A DNA stretch of 64,000 nt, from contig DAIDLC010000006.1 in NCBI GenBank assembly GCA_027449685.1, positions 1 through 64,000 of the forward strand. Direction: 5' to 3'. This document shows, one piece after another, positions 31,348 to 39,778 of the stretch. Both the position numbers and the translations under genes were made by a program. The notes beneath the pieces were generated by a model. It was not told the origin of the DNA, searched no databases, and worked only from the letters and a program-made list of their open reading frames with translations. The DNA comes from Ferrovaceae bacterium. Its GTDB lineage: Bacteria > Pseudomonadota > Gammaproteobacteria > Burkholderiales > Ferrovaceae. Each line of letters starts with the position of its first letter. Within the stretch, counting starts at the first letter, position 1.

Positions 31348-32961
31348 CTATACCGTCCATTGCGTAGGTTGAGCGCTGAGCCAATAGGAGCGATACGGTT
31401 CTGGAAGGTCACCGCAATTGTTCTGCGCAGACTGCAAAAGAATGTTTTCTGGCAGATCGGTCAGGATGTGCGCCAGGGAGACCACCGTACCGCTGGACAT
31501 TCTGCGCATGAGATGGTGTTTATCGATGCGGGCAGGGTTGTCTAATCCCGTGGCAGCTGTGAGTTCCATCAAGGCTTGCAAGGTGTGCTGATGATAGTTC
31601 CTGACTCGCGCTGCCCGGTCTGTCACCACCAGCGCGCGTTGCCGCAAGGGGTCCTGGGTGGTGATGCCTGTAGGGCAATGCCCCGTATGACAGTTTTGCG
31701 CTTGAATGCAGCCCAGGGCAAACATGAATCCTCGGGCCGCATTGCACCAGTCGGCTCCCATAGCCAAAGTCCGCAGGAGATCAAAGGCAGAAATGATCTT
31801 GCCCGAAGCCCCCAGTCGAATCTGCTGGCGCAGACCCAAACCGCGTAAGGTATTGTGAACCAGATGTAGTCCCTCCTGTAACGGCATTCCTACGTGGTCT
31901 GTAAATTCCAGGGGCGCAGCACCCGTTCCTCCCTCTGCGCCATCGATGACGATAAAGTCTGGCGTGATCCCTGTGTTGTGCATGGCCTTGGCCAGAGCAA
32001 ACCACTCCCAAGGGTGGCCCAGACATAACTTGATGCCCACGGGCTTTCCGCCCGCGTGTTCGCTGAGCATTTCCAGCCACTGCAGAAGTTCGATGGGAGT
32101 ACTGAAAGCCGTGTGAGCGGCTGGCGAAATACAGTCCTGTCCCAAAGGCACACGGCGCGTTTGGGCAATTTCCGGGGTAACCTTTCCAGCGGGCAAAACA
32201 CCGCCATGACCGGGTTTGGCACCTTGAGAGAGCTTGATCTCGATCATTTTGATCTGTGGCTGTTGTGCGACTTCGGAAAATCGCTCCAGACTGAATGCCC
32301 CCTCTGGAGTGCGACACCCAAAATATCCCGAGCCAATATTCCAGATCAAATCACCCCCATGAACCACGTGATGGGTAGAAACCGATCCTTCCCCGGTATC
32401 GTGTGCAAAATTTCCCAGTTTTGCCCCCAGATTCAACGCTTGAATGGCGTTTCCGGAAAGAGCGCCAAAACTCATGGCGGAAATGTTCAATAAAGATAAG
32501 GAGACGGGCTGTTTTCGACGCGGGCCCACAAGGATACGAAAATCTGCCGATTCCGGTTTTCCTGGAACCATGGCGTGATTGAGCCATTCGTAACCAGCCG
32601 CATAAACGTCCATGCGTGTCCCAAAGGGGCGCTTATCCGTCTGGTGCTTGGCCCGTTGATACACAATGGCACGCATGGTGCGTGAAAAGGGGGTGGGAGT
32701 GATGTCATCTTCAACAAAATACTGGCGGATCTCTGGGCGAATATATTCCAGGATAAAACGCAGATTTCCCAGAATGGGATAATTCCGGCGAACGGCGTGG
32801 TGGGGTTGCCAAAGATCCAGAAGCCCCAGTAAAAACAGCAAAAAACAGCCAAACCCAAGCCCGTGTAACCACGGGCTCAAATGAGGCAAGCCCAGAAGGA
32901 GCAGCGAGCAGACCCAGGATAGATGCAGGGGCAGATAGCGGCGGACCAACCATTTTCTCAT
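31348..32961 (-). CDS. Membrane-anchored glutamate-synthase-domain FMN/Fe-S protein
   Basis: The product has 537 residues from the ATG at 32961 (GGAGAAG upstream; the longer TTG start lacks one). Two membrane helices (about 10-55) precede a GltB central-domain fold: ISAMSFGALSGNAIQALNLGAKLGNFAHDTGEGSVS and KLSQGAKPGHGGVLPAGKVT. FMN-site residues lie in DFIVIDGAEGGTGAAPLEF, and CIQAQNCHTGHCPTG has the C-x5-C-x4-C spacing of the 3Fe-4S site. No glutaminase domain is present. This family is widespread but its reaction is not settled. Confidence 0.85.
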   Translation of the reverse strand: MRKWLVRRYLPLHLSWVCSLLLLGLPHLSPWLHGLGFGCFLLFLLGLLDLWQPHHAVRRNYPILGNLRFILEYIRPEIRQYFVEDDITPTPFSRTMRAIVYQRAKHQTDKRPFGTRMDVYAAGYEWLNHAMVPGKPESADFRILVGPRRKQPVSLSLLNISAMSFGALSGNAIQALNLGAKLGNFAHDTGEGSVSTHHVVHGGDLIWNIGSGYFGCRTPEGAFSLERFSEVAQQPQIKMIEIKLSQGAKPGHGGVLPAGKVTPEIAQTRRVPLGQDCISPAAHTAFSTPIELLQWLEMLSEHAGGKPVGIKLCLGHPWEWFALAKAMHNTGITPDFIVIDGAEGGTGAAPLEFTDHVGMPLQEGLHLVHNTLRGLGLRQQIRLGASGKIISAFDLLRTLAMGADWCNAARGFMFALGCIQAQNCHTGHCPTGITTQDPLRQRALVVTDRAARVRNYHQHTLQALMELTAATGLDNPARIDKHHLMRRMSSGTVVSLAHILTDLPENILLQSAQNNCGDLPEPYRSYWLSAQPTQWTV

Positions 32962-33348
32962 GCGGGACTTCTCCAAGGGATTACCGGGAACTGGCGTTGT
33001 GCGTTTCCCAGAAAGATCCTCCTCCTCGCTTTGGTTCTGGAGGACGACCGCCAGATTCAAACAGACTCCTTTCTACCACTGGGTACGCAAAAAAGTATTG
33101 CAAAAGGTGAGCCGACTTACAATAACCCAAAGAAATGCATATTCTTGTAAATACTCAAATTGGTTATTGACGAAGGCCTGTGGTCTGTTTAACATCCGTC
33201 ATAAAAGGTCCCCGACTATTACAGATTTCCCCTCATTGGCTGTAAATCGGTCATCTGACGTCTGGTCGGCTTCCTGTGTCTGGCCCCTTTGTCCGCTGCG
33301 GTATGCAACCGGGCCGTTTTTCACTCCAAGACTGACGAGATCGAAGCG
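32962..33348. other. Divergent promoter region
   Basis: This 387-base gap separates the glutamate-synthase-domain gene and the five-haem cytochrome gene. It is AT-rich between about 33090 and 33180 (TTGCAAAAGG, TTACAATAACC, AATTGGTTATTGACG), where promoters in both directions probably lie. No gene or clear repeat was found. Confidence 0.4.
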
Positions 33349-35451
33349 ATGTCCATGAGCAATCATTCCCTGTTGTTGAAGCGCGTTTTTTTGATCGTCA
33401 GCGGTTTTATGGTCAGTATGCTCAGTGGAGTTCTTGCGGCCCAGGATCACCCGGGGGACACTCGGGAGCAGCCGACCGACGCGCTGGTGGCGCGTGATGG
33501 GACGGGCGATGTGGCCGATCTTCTTACCCGCGGCACCTATTTGGCCCGCATGGGAGACTGTGAGGCCTGCCACACCGCACCAGGGGGCAAGCGCTTTGCC
33601 GGGGGGGTCCCCTTCAAGACGCCGGTAGGTGTCATCTACTCCACCAATATCACTCCGGAGCCCGTCAGCGGCATTGGGCGCTATACCTTTGAGCAATTTG
33701 ATCGCGCCATGCGCCAAGGTGTTGCGGCGGACGGCCACCCCCTCTATCCCGCCATGCCCTTTCCGTCGTTTGCCAAGGTGTCGGCCGAAGATATGCGGGC
33801 GTTGTACACCTACCTGATGAAAGCGGTTGAGCCGGTGCGCCAGACCAATCGGGAAAGCGATATTCCTTGGCCTTTCAGTATGCGCTGGCCTTTATCCCTC
33901 TGGAAGCTGTTCTTTCTGGACGACACGCCGTTTACCCCCGACACGACCCACGATGCAAGCTGGAATCGTGGGGCGTATATCGTTCAAGGTCTTGGACATT
34001 GCGGCTCCTGCCACACGCCACGGGGCATTGGTTTTCAGGAAAAGGCCATGGATCAGCACGGGGTCCGGGGGGTCGATTTCCTGGCAGGCTCTACCGTGGA
34101 AGGCTGGCATGCCAAGAACATTCGCGGGATTGCTACAGCAGCCGAACTGGTGCAATTACTCAAAACCGGACGCAATGCGCACACCAGTGTCTATGGCACG
34201 ATGACGGAAGTGGTGCACTTTAGCACGCAATACCTCTCTACTGCGGATCTGGATGCGGTGGGCCAGTATCTGGAAAGCCTGCCACCCGTTCAAAGGCAGA
34301 CAGCGGTTCGGAAAACTCCGGTAGCAAGTAAACCAGACGCGCTTTTCACCACGGCAGGGGGCCTGGGTTACGTTCAGTTTTGCGCCAGTTGTCATCGGCT
34401 GGATGGCCGGGGTGTAGCCCCCTTGTTTCCCCCGCTGGCAGGCAATTCGGCCATTTTATCCGAAGATCCCACCTCGCTGATCCATATCCTTCTGGAAGGT
34501 GGCCAAACGGCGCAAACCCAAGCTACTCCACGCAGCTTTGCCATGCCGGAATATGGGGGGCTGAGTGATGCGGAACTGGCCCAGATACTGAGCTTCATCC
34601 GTTCCCAGTGGGGCAATGATGCAGGGGCCATTTCGGCCAGGAATGTTGCCAACGTACGCCAGGAAGTGCTGACCCGTGCCCCTGTACCCCCTGCTTTCAA
34701 TCCGCCGCGGTTGGCAACCATCCTGCAGCAAGCCAACGCCCAGGAGGTCATTCGTGGTGTGCAGCTGATCCTCGATACTAAAAGAATGCTGCCCCAGCAG
34801 GTGGGCGCTCAAATGAATTGCACCAGTTGTCATCTGCAGATCGGAACCATGGCCAAAGCCTCACCGTATGTGGGGCTGGCGGGGATATTCCCGGCTTATT
34901 CGCCGCGTGCCGGTCGGGTTATCGACTTGCAGGAGCGCATCAATGGGTGCATGAAACGCTCCATGAATGGCAAGCCGTTAGCGCGGGATTCTCAGGAAAT
35001 GCGGGAGATGGTGGCTTACTTTGAGTGGCTGCGGCAGTTTGCCACGGCCCAGGACAAAACGCCCGGGCGCGGCATCGGGCACATCCCATCTACGCTGGTT
35101 CCGGACCCTGTACATGGCGCCAAGGTCTACCAGGATGCTTGCGCAGTGTGCCATGGCAAGGACGGAGAGGGAACCCGGGAGGCCGATGGGGCCTTGCAAT
35201 TCCCGCCCTTATGGGGACCAGATTCCTTCAATCTGGGTGCAGGGATTGCCCGCACCTTCAAGGCCGCGGCTTTCGTCAAAAGCAATATGCCCATCGCGCA
35301 TGGCCCAGGGTTTCCCCTGGGCCAAGGGGGGTTGACGGATCAGGATGCCGTGGATGTGGCGCAGTATTTTACGCATCAACCGCGTCCTGATTTCGCCGCT
35401 AAACCGCACGATTGGCCCAGGGACCCCAAACCTGCAGACGCCCGATACTGA
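33349..35451 (+). CDS. Five-haem cytochrome c: alcohol-dehydrogenase-type plus TsdA-like fusion
   Basis: The protein has 700 residues after a signal peptide (VFLIVSGFMVSMLSGVLAA). Five CXXCH sites occur in order: CEACH, CGSCH, CASCH, CTSCH and CAVCH. The first three domains (to about residue 420) resemble the three-haem subunit of membrane alcohol/gluconate dehydrogenases (GGVPFKTPVGVIYSTNITPE, PMPFPSFAKVSAEDMRALYTYL). The last two resemble diheme TsdA/SoxA-type cytochromes: NCTSCHLQIGTMAKASPYVG, ERINGCMKRSMNGKPL and EMREMVAYFEWLR. The lone Cys in RINGC could be a haem ligand, as in thiosulfate dehydrogenase. No catalytic dehydrogenase partner lies nearby. Confidence 0.9.
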   Translation: MSMSNHSLLLKRVFLIVSGFMVSMLSGVLAAQDHPGDTREQPTDALVARDGTGDVADLLTRGTYLARMGDCEACHTAPGGKRFAGGVPFKTPVGVIYSTNITPEPVSGIGRYTFEQFDRAMRQGVAADGHPLYPAMPFPSFAKVSAEDMRALYTYLMKAVEPVRQTNRESDIPWPFSMRWPLSLWKLFFLDDTPFTPDTTHDASWNRGAYIVQGLGHCGSCHTPRGIGFQEKAMDQHGVRGVDFLAGSTVEGWHAKNIRGIATAAELVQLLKTGRNAHTSVYGTMTEVVHFSTQYLSTADLDAVGQYLESLPPVQRQTAVRKTPVASKPDALFTTAGGLGYVQFCASCHRLDGRGVAPLFPPLAGNSAILSEDPTSLIHILLEGGQTAQTQATPRSFAMPEYGGLSDAELAQILSFIRSQWGNDAGAISARNVANVRQEVLTRAPVPPAFNPPRLATILQQANAQEVIRGVQLILDTKRMLPQQVGAQMNCTSCHLQIGTMAKASPYVGLAGIFPAYSPRAGRVIDLQERINGCMKRSMNGKPLARDSQEMREMVAYFEWLRQFATAQDKTPGRGIGHIPSTLVPDPVHGAKVYQDACAVCHGKDGEGTREADGALQFPPLWGPDSFNLGAGIARTFKAAAFVKSNMPIAHGPGFPLGQGGLTDQDAVDVAQYFTHQPRPDFAAKPHDWPRDPKPADARY

Positions 35452-35489
35452 TGAGCGGTGCTATCTTGTCCGCTCGGGCCCTTGTTACA

Positions 35490-36086
35490 TCATGAATTGA
35501 CGGCGTTAGGCTGAAGGTTTTGGGCCACGAAGTCCCAGTTCACCAGACTCCAGAAGGCGTCGAAATAGCGGGGACGCTCGTTGCGATAATCCACGTAATA
35601 GGCGTGCTCCCACACATCACAGGTCAGTAGCGCCAGTTGATTCCATTGCAGGGGATTTTCGGCATCATTGCTGTTACGAATGGCCAGAGAACCTTCTGCG
35701 GTTTTTACCAGCCAGGTCCAGCCCGAGCCAAATTTGGTGGTGGCGGCGGTCTTGAATTGCGCTGCAAACTGCTCGAAAGATCCAAAACTGCGGTCGATGG
35801 CGGCGGCCAGTTCTCCGCTGGGTTTGGTGCTGGGTTGCGGGGTGAGTCCATACCAGTAAAAATTGTGATTCCACACCTGCGCGGCATTATTGAACAGGGG
35901 ACCGCTGGCCTTTTTGATGATCTCCGGCAAGGACAGGGTCGCAAATTCGGTTCCTTGGATAAGTTCATTCAATTTATTGACATAGGCACGGTGATGCTTG
36001 CCATAGTGATACTCTAGCGTTTCTTGCGAAATTTGGGGAGCCAGTGCATCCATGGAGAAGGGTAAGGTCATGAGTTCATGGGTCAT
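35490..36086 (-). CDS. sodB: Iron superoxide dismutase
   Basis: The 198-residue protein has typical SodB length. Metal ligands are visible: His in LEYHYGKHHRAYVNKL, His in WNHNFYWYGL, and Asp and His in LTCDVWEHAYYVDYRN. The residues around these sites (AQVWNHNFYW) favour the iron-type rather than the manganese-type enzyme. The ATG at 36086 follows GGAAGAAA. It is cytoplasmic and removes superoxide, useful with high ferrous iron. It is convergent with the five-haem cytochrome gene and not in an operon. Confidence 0.95.
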   Translation of the reverse strand: MTHELMTLPFSMDALAPQISQETLEYHYGKHHRAYVNKLNELIQGTEFATLSLPEIIKKASGPLFNNAAQVWNHNFYWYGLTPQPSTKPSGELAAAIDRSFGSFEQFAAQFKTAATTKFGSGWTWLVKTAEGSLAIRNSNDAENPLQWNQLALLTCDVWEHAYYVDYRNERPRYFDAFWSLVNWDFVAQNLQPNAVNS

Positions 36087-36282
36087 TTCGATTTCTTCCA
36101 AAGTAGTTGGTAACTAGTTGAAGCCATTATAGTTTACAGCGAAAACAAGGCCTTCGTACAGGGGCTTGATGGGTTATCTTACCGCATTTTGATACCAGGC
36201 CGGTGCCAAGCGCGCGCCCCAGGCATCCCGTAACGAGCGCAGGGGCGTTGGGTGGGCGCTGGGGCATCAGGGCAATCCGTAC

Positions 36283-37275
36283 ATGTCAGGAGAAGAAGAT
36301 TTGAGTAGCGATGACAGCATGACCCAACTCAGGGACCCGCAACCGGTTGACGTCTCACAGGTCGGCAGGCAAGCCCCAGCCCTGGAGGCCTGTGCTCGCC
36401 GCTTGGAGCAGCATCCAGATTATAGAGTGCTGCGGCGCTTGCCGACGTGCTTTACCACCCAGGCAAAACCCGCTGGTGGCGTGGCCAGCGCCCTGCTTGT
36501 GGATACGGAAACCACCGGGCTCAACCCGGAGGTCGACGAATTGATCGAACTGGGCTTGGTGCGTTTTGAGTTTGATACGGCCACGGGTTTGGCGTTACGC
36601 GTGGTGCAAAGCTACGATGGGCTGGAACAGCCGGCAGGGGGGATTCCTCCCGGCGCAACCCGCATTCATGGGATTACCGAGGCCATGGTGAGTGGCCAGC
36701 GCATCGATGATGCCCGCGTGAACGCCTTGCTGCGTGGTGTGTCTTTGGTCATTGCGCATAACGCCACTTTCGATCGACAGTTTGTGGAGAAACGCCTGCC
36801 CCAGTTCCGGTCGGTTCCCTGGAGCTGTTCACTGAAGGAAATTCCTTGGGCGGAAGAGGGGTTTGGTTCGGCCAAGCTGGATTATCTTTTAGGGTGTATC
36901 GGTTTTTTTCATGAGGCGCACCGGGCTGAAGCGGATTGCATGGCCCTGCTGCATATCCTGCAATATCCTCTGCCGGTGAGTGGTGTGGTGGGGATGCAGC
37001 ACCTGTTACGAGCCCAGCAAACACCAGGAGTCAAAATCTGGGCCAGGAACAGCCCTTTTGATAACAAGGACCAGCTTAAAACTCTGGGTTATCGGTGGGA
37101 CGCCGCAGAACGTTGCTGGGTGCTGGAGACGACTCGAATGGATCTGGAGGAGGACTTGTCACGTCTCAAACAGTCCGGATATAACGGCAAGGCGGCCCGG
37201 GTCGAGCTGGAAACACGGGATGCGCTGACGCGCTATTCCAACCGACCGGGAGAGCGCAGCCAGCGGCTCATCTAG
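36283..37275 (+). CDS. DnaQ-like 3'-5' exonuclease
   Basis: This 330-residue protein has a DEDD exonuclease domain: ALLVDTETTGLNPEVDELIELG (ExoI), SLVIAHNATFDRQFVEKRLP (ExoII) and EAHRAEADCMALLHIL (ExoIII, with a His near the last Asp). The last 100 residues form a small extra domain (GVKIWARNSPFDNKDQLKTLGYRWDAAERCWV) seen in similar stand-alone exonucleases. It is not the replicative epsilon subunit by length. The start is uncertain: ATG at 36283, or a TTG at about 36301 behind AGGAG. Confidence 0.85.
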   Translation: MSGEEDLSSDDSMTQLRDPQPVDVSQVGRQAPALEACARRLEQHPDYRVLRRLPTCFTTQAKPAGGVASALLVDTETTGLNPEVDELIELGLVRFEFDTATGLALRVVQSYDGLEQPAGGIPPGATRIHGITEAMVSGQRIDDARVNALLRGVSLVIAHNATFDRQFVEKRLPQFRSVPWSCSLKEIPWAEEGFGSAKLDYLLGCIGFFHEAHRAEADCMALLHILQYPLPVSGVVGMQHLLRAQQTPGVKIWARNSPFDNKDQLKTLGYRWDAAERCWVLETTRMDLEEDLSRLKQSGYNGKAARVELETRDALTRYSNRPGERSQRLI

Positions 37276-37335
37276 CAGACCGTTCCTGTGCCGTTTTCAG
37301 GGATGCCTTGGGAGGAGTCGGAAGATTTGGTCCGC

Positions 37336-38961
37336 TCACCCCGCTGGAGAAATACCCGGGCGGCGTCTTTTCCATTTGACGATGCGGCGATAACTGACTA
37401 CGTAGTACAGGCAATACCCCAGGGTCAACAGCAGGAGAGCCTGTGTGGAAAACCAGACGGTGCTGGCCAGCAGGGACAATAGAAGAATGGGGAGAAGAAT
37501 ATACCGCGCCACGCAGTTATTGCGCGTTAATTGGCTGACGCTGGATCCGTTACTGCCGCAACGGGGGACGATGCGTCGATAGATCAAGGTGTGCAAGTGC
37601 AGGGCATCGGGCTGACCGGGTGAACGACCGCGGATGATTTTGCGCCGATACATGCTAAACAGGGTCTCGAAGACCGGGTAGATCAGCAAGACCACTGGGT
37701 ACCAAGGGGATACGTCGGGATTGCGGCTGGTAAGAAGCACCGCTTGTTCCGCCAACATGAAGCCCACCAGGTAGGCGCCGCCATCTCCCAGAAATAATTT
37801 TCCCCGGGGCCAGTTCCACACCAGAAAGCCCAGCAGACAACCGGCCAAAGCCAAAGAAGCGGCAAACACGAGGGGGTCGCCCACGCGGTTGGCCACAAAG
37901 GCCAGACCGGCAGAGACGATCAGCGCATAGGTGGCGGAGAGTCCGTTGAAACCATCGATGATGTTAAGCGCGTTGGCAACACCTCCCACCCCCACAATGG
38001 TGATGACCAGGGCAACAGGAACGATTTGCATAAGCGTGTCGACCCCTGGGATGTGCAGGTGGGTCAGGATGCCATTGAGCAGCCAGGCAGCCAGAGAGGC
38101 GGACAGCATGGTCAGGAGCAGACGTTCCAGAACACCCACCCGGCGGGTCACGTCCTCGATGATGCCACCTAAAAAAGCCGGTGTGCTGCACAGGATGAGC
38201 AAGCCGAATTCCCGTTGCAGAATGCCATCGGCGGTAAACAGCATGAAACTGGCACAAGCAGTCAAACCGGCAATCAGTCCGAGCCCGCCGATGCGCGGTG
38301 TGGGGTGTTGGTGCATTTTTTGTGGACCGCCACCCACCCCGTCCCGGGTAAAATGACCATGCATATGTTCGGATTTGACGATCAGGGTGCACACCAGCCA
38401 GGAAACCAAGACCGCCAAGACACCGATCGCGAGAGACAAGATGGTTTGAGCCGCAGGCAGGGAAGACTTATCGTGGCTCAAGGGCCGGGTGCCATGCGCA
38501 GGGACACATTGAAAAGGCTCCGGGGTGAGAGAACTGATATTGAACCGACCCTCCTGGCAGGCTAACAAGGCTTGTTGGGGATTATCCGAGGCAAACAGCA
38601 CGACCCCATTGCGCATTCGGGTAGAGACAAAGGGTAAGGGAGGATCCTCCAAGGCCTGGGCCAGGTCCTCAGGGAGTTGTTGGAGGCAGGAGATGTGGCT
38701 GACGCTGCAAGTGGGGCATGCGGCCAGAAGCCTGCGCGCGGTTCTTCCGGACACTTCCTCACAGCTGGGTTGGGTGGAAAACGCGTGATACACGTAAGTC
38801 AATCGCAAGCCGGCGGGGTTGTGCACGGCGATCTCTATGACGGGGTAGTACTGGATGGCATGGCGCACGGAGGCCATGGCACCGACCAGAATCAGCAGGA
38901 TGGTGACGAGCAGCGCGACCGTATGTTTTTTCATCATATGCATGGGGTAGTGGGCGAACAC
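37336..38961 (-). CDS. MraY/WecA-type glycosyl-1-phosphate transferase with N-terminal extension
   Basis: The track gives 541 residues from a GTG; in-frame ATGs lie 18-27 bases later with no clear RBS. One N-terminal helix is followed by about 120 probably periplasmic residues with several cysteines (ACPTCSVSHISCLQQL). Then comes the multi-helix polyprenyl-phosphate sugar-1-phosphate transferase core: HPTPRIGGLGLIAGL, NALNIIDGFNGLSATYAL and GKLFLGDGGAYLVGFML. It would load a sugar phosphate onto undecaprenyl phosphate for a surface glycan. The extension is unusual for the family. It lies 121 bases downstream of the hyf-like operon. Confidence 0.85.
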   Translation of the reverse strand: MFAHYPMHMMKKHTVALLVTILLILVGAMASVRHAIQYYPVIEIAVHNPAGLRLTYVYHAFSTQPSCEEVSGRTARRLLAACPTCSVSHISCLQQLPEDLAQALEDPPLPFVSTRMRNGVVLFASDNPQQALLACQEGRFNISSLTPEPFQCVPAHGTRPLSHDKSSLPAAQTILSLAIGVLAVLVSWLVCTLIVKSEHMHGHFTRDGVGGGPQKMHQHPTPRIGGLGLIAGLTACASFMLFTADGILQREFGLLILCSTPAFLGGIIEDVTRRVGVLERLLLTMLSASLAAWLLNGILTHLHIPGVDTLMQIVPVALVITIVGVGGVANALNIIDGFNGLSATYALIVSAGLAFVANRVGDPLVFAASLALAGCLLGFLVWNWPRGKLFLGDGGAYLVGFMLAEQAVLLTSRNPDVSPWYPVVLLIYPVFETLFSMYRRKIIRGRSPGQPDALHLHTLIYRRIVPRCGSNGSSVSQLTRNNCVARYILLPILLLSLLASTVWFSTQALLLLTLGYCLYYVVSYRRIVKWKRRRPGISPAG

Positions 38962-39082
38962 TCATCCAGGATTCTGCACTCATTATAGGTTTTAGGGAAA
39001 TCCGGGGCAACACAGGGGGACTACAACCATGCAGGAGAATCCCGACCAAGCGGGTGTTGCAGAGGGAACGGAACCAGACGGC

Positions 39083-39709
39083 TTAAGCAGGAAGACGACT
39101 GGCGGGTAGTCGTTCCAGGAAGGTTAGAAGGCATTGCAGGATAAACCCCGGTTCGGGGGGGCACCCTGGAATGCACAGATCCACGGGGGTTACCTCGGAC
39201 AAGGCCCCATGGGTGGCATAGCTTTCCCCAAATAATCCGCCGCTACAGGCGCATTCACCGAGAGCAACCACGTACCGGGGACGCGGGGTGGCCTCGATGG
39301 CTCGCAGCAGCGCTTGTACCATGTTACGGGCCACCGGGCCGGTCACCAGCAACAGGTCGGCATGACGGGGGCTGGCCACAAACCGGATTCCAGCACCCTC
39401 CAGGTTGTAGTAGGGGTTGCTCAGAGCGTGCATTTCCAGTTCGCAACCGTTACAGGACCCGGCATCCACGGCGCGTATGGTCAAGGCACGACCGACGATT
39501 TTCAACAGCCGTTGGTGTGCTTCATGGGGAGCCAGATCGCGTGGCGCAGCGCACAGCACCGGGATTTCGGAAGGGGTTTGCGTTAGCCCAGGGTCTGACC
39601 CGTGATTGGTGTCAGGTGTCAGAGAAGTGGCGCTGCTTGGCCGCGTCAGGGAGCCGGGTTTTTCGGTGCACAGACCATGTCGGGTGATCTGGTTGAATAA
39701 TTTCCACAT
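39083..39709 (-). CDS. hyfI: HyfI/HycG-like Fe-S small subunit
   Basis: The product has 208 residues. After a variable N-terminal 60, the NuoB/HycG fold appears: DAGSCNGCELEMHALSNPYYNLEGAGIRF, LVTGPVARNM, ALGECACSGGLFGESYATHG and PVDLCIPGCPPEP. The cysteines in CNGC, CAC and PGC supply a full set of ligands for the proximal 4Fe-4S cluster. It is the last gene of the hyf-like operon, 69 bases after hyfG. A HyfH ferredoxin subunit, expected between them, is missing. Confidence 0.9.
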   Translation of the reverse strand: MWKLFNQITRHGLCTEKPGSLTRPSSATSLTPDTNHGSDPGLTQTPSEIPVLCAAPRDLAPHEAHQRLLKIVGRALTIRAVDAGSCNGCELEMHALSNPYYNLEGAGIRFVASPRHADLLLVTGPVARNMVQALLRAIEATPRPRYVVALGECACSGGLFGESYATHGALSEVTPVDLCIPGCPPEPGFILQCLLTFLERLPASRLPA

Positions 39710-39778
39710 GATTATTGGGCTTCCTTCCAGGCCCAGCCAAGGTCTGGACGCTTTTGCCCTTGGGTGGGCAGTGGGAGA

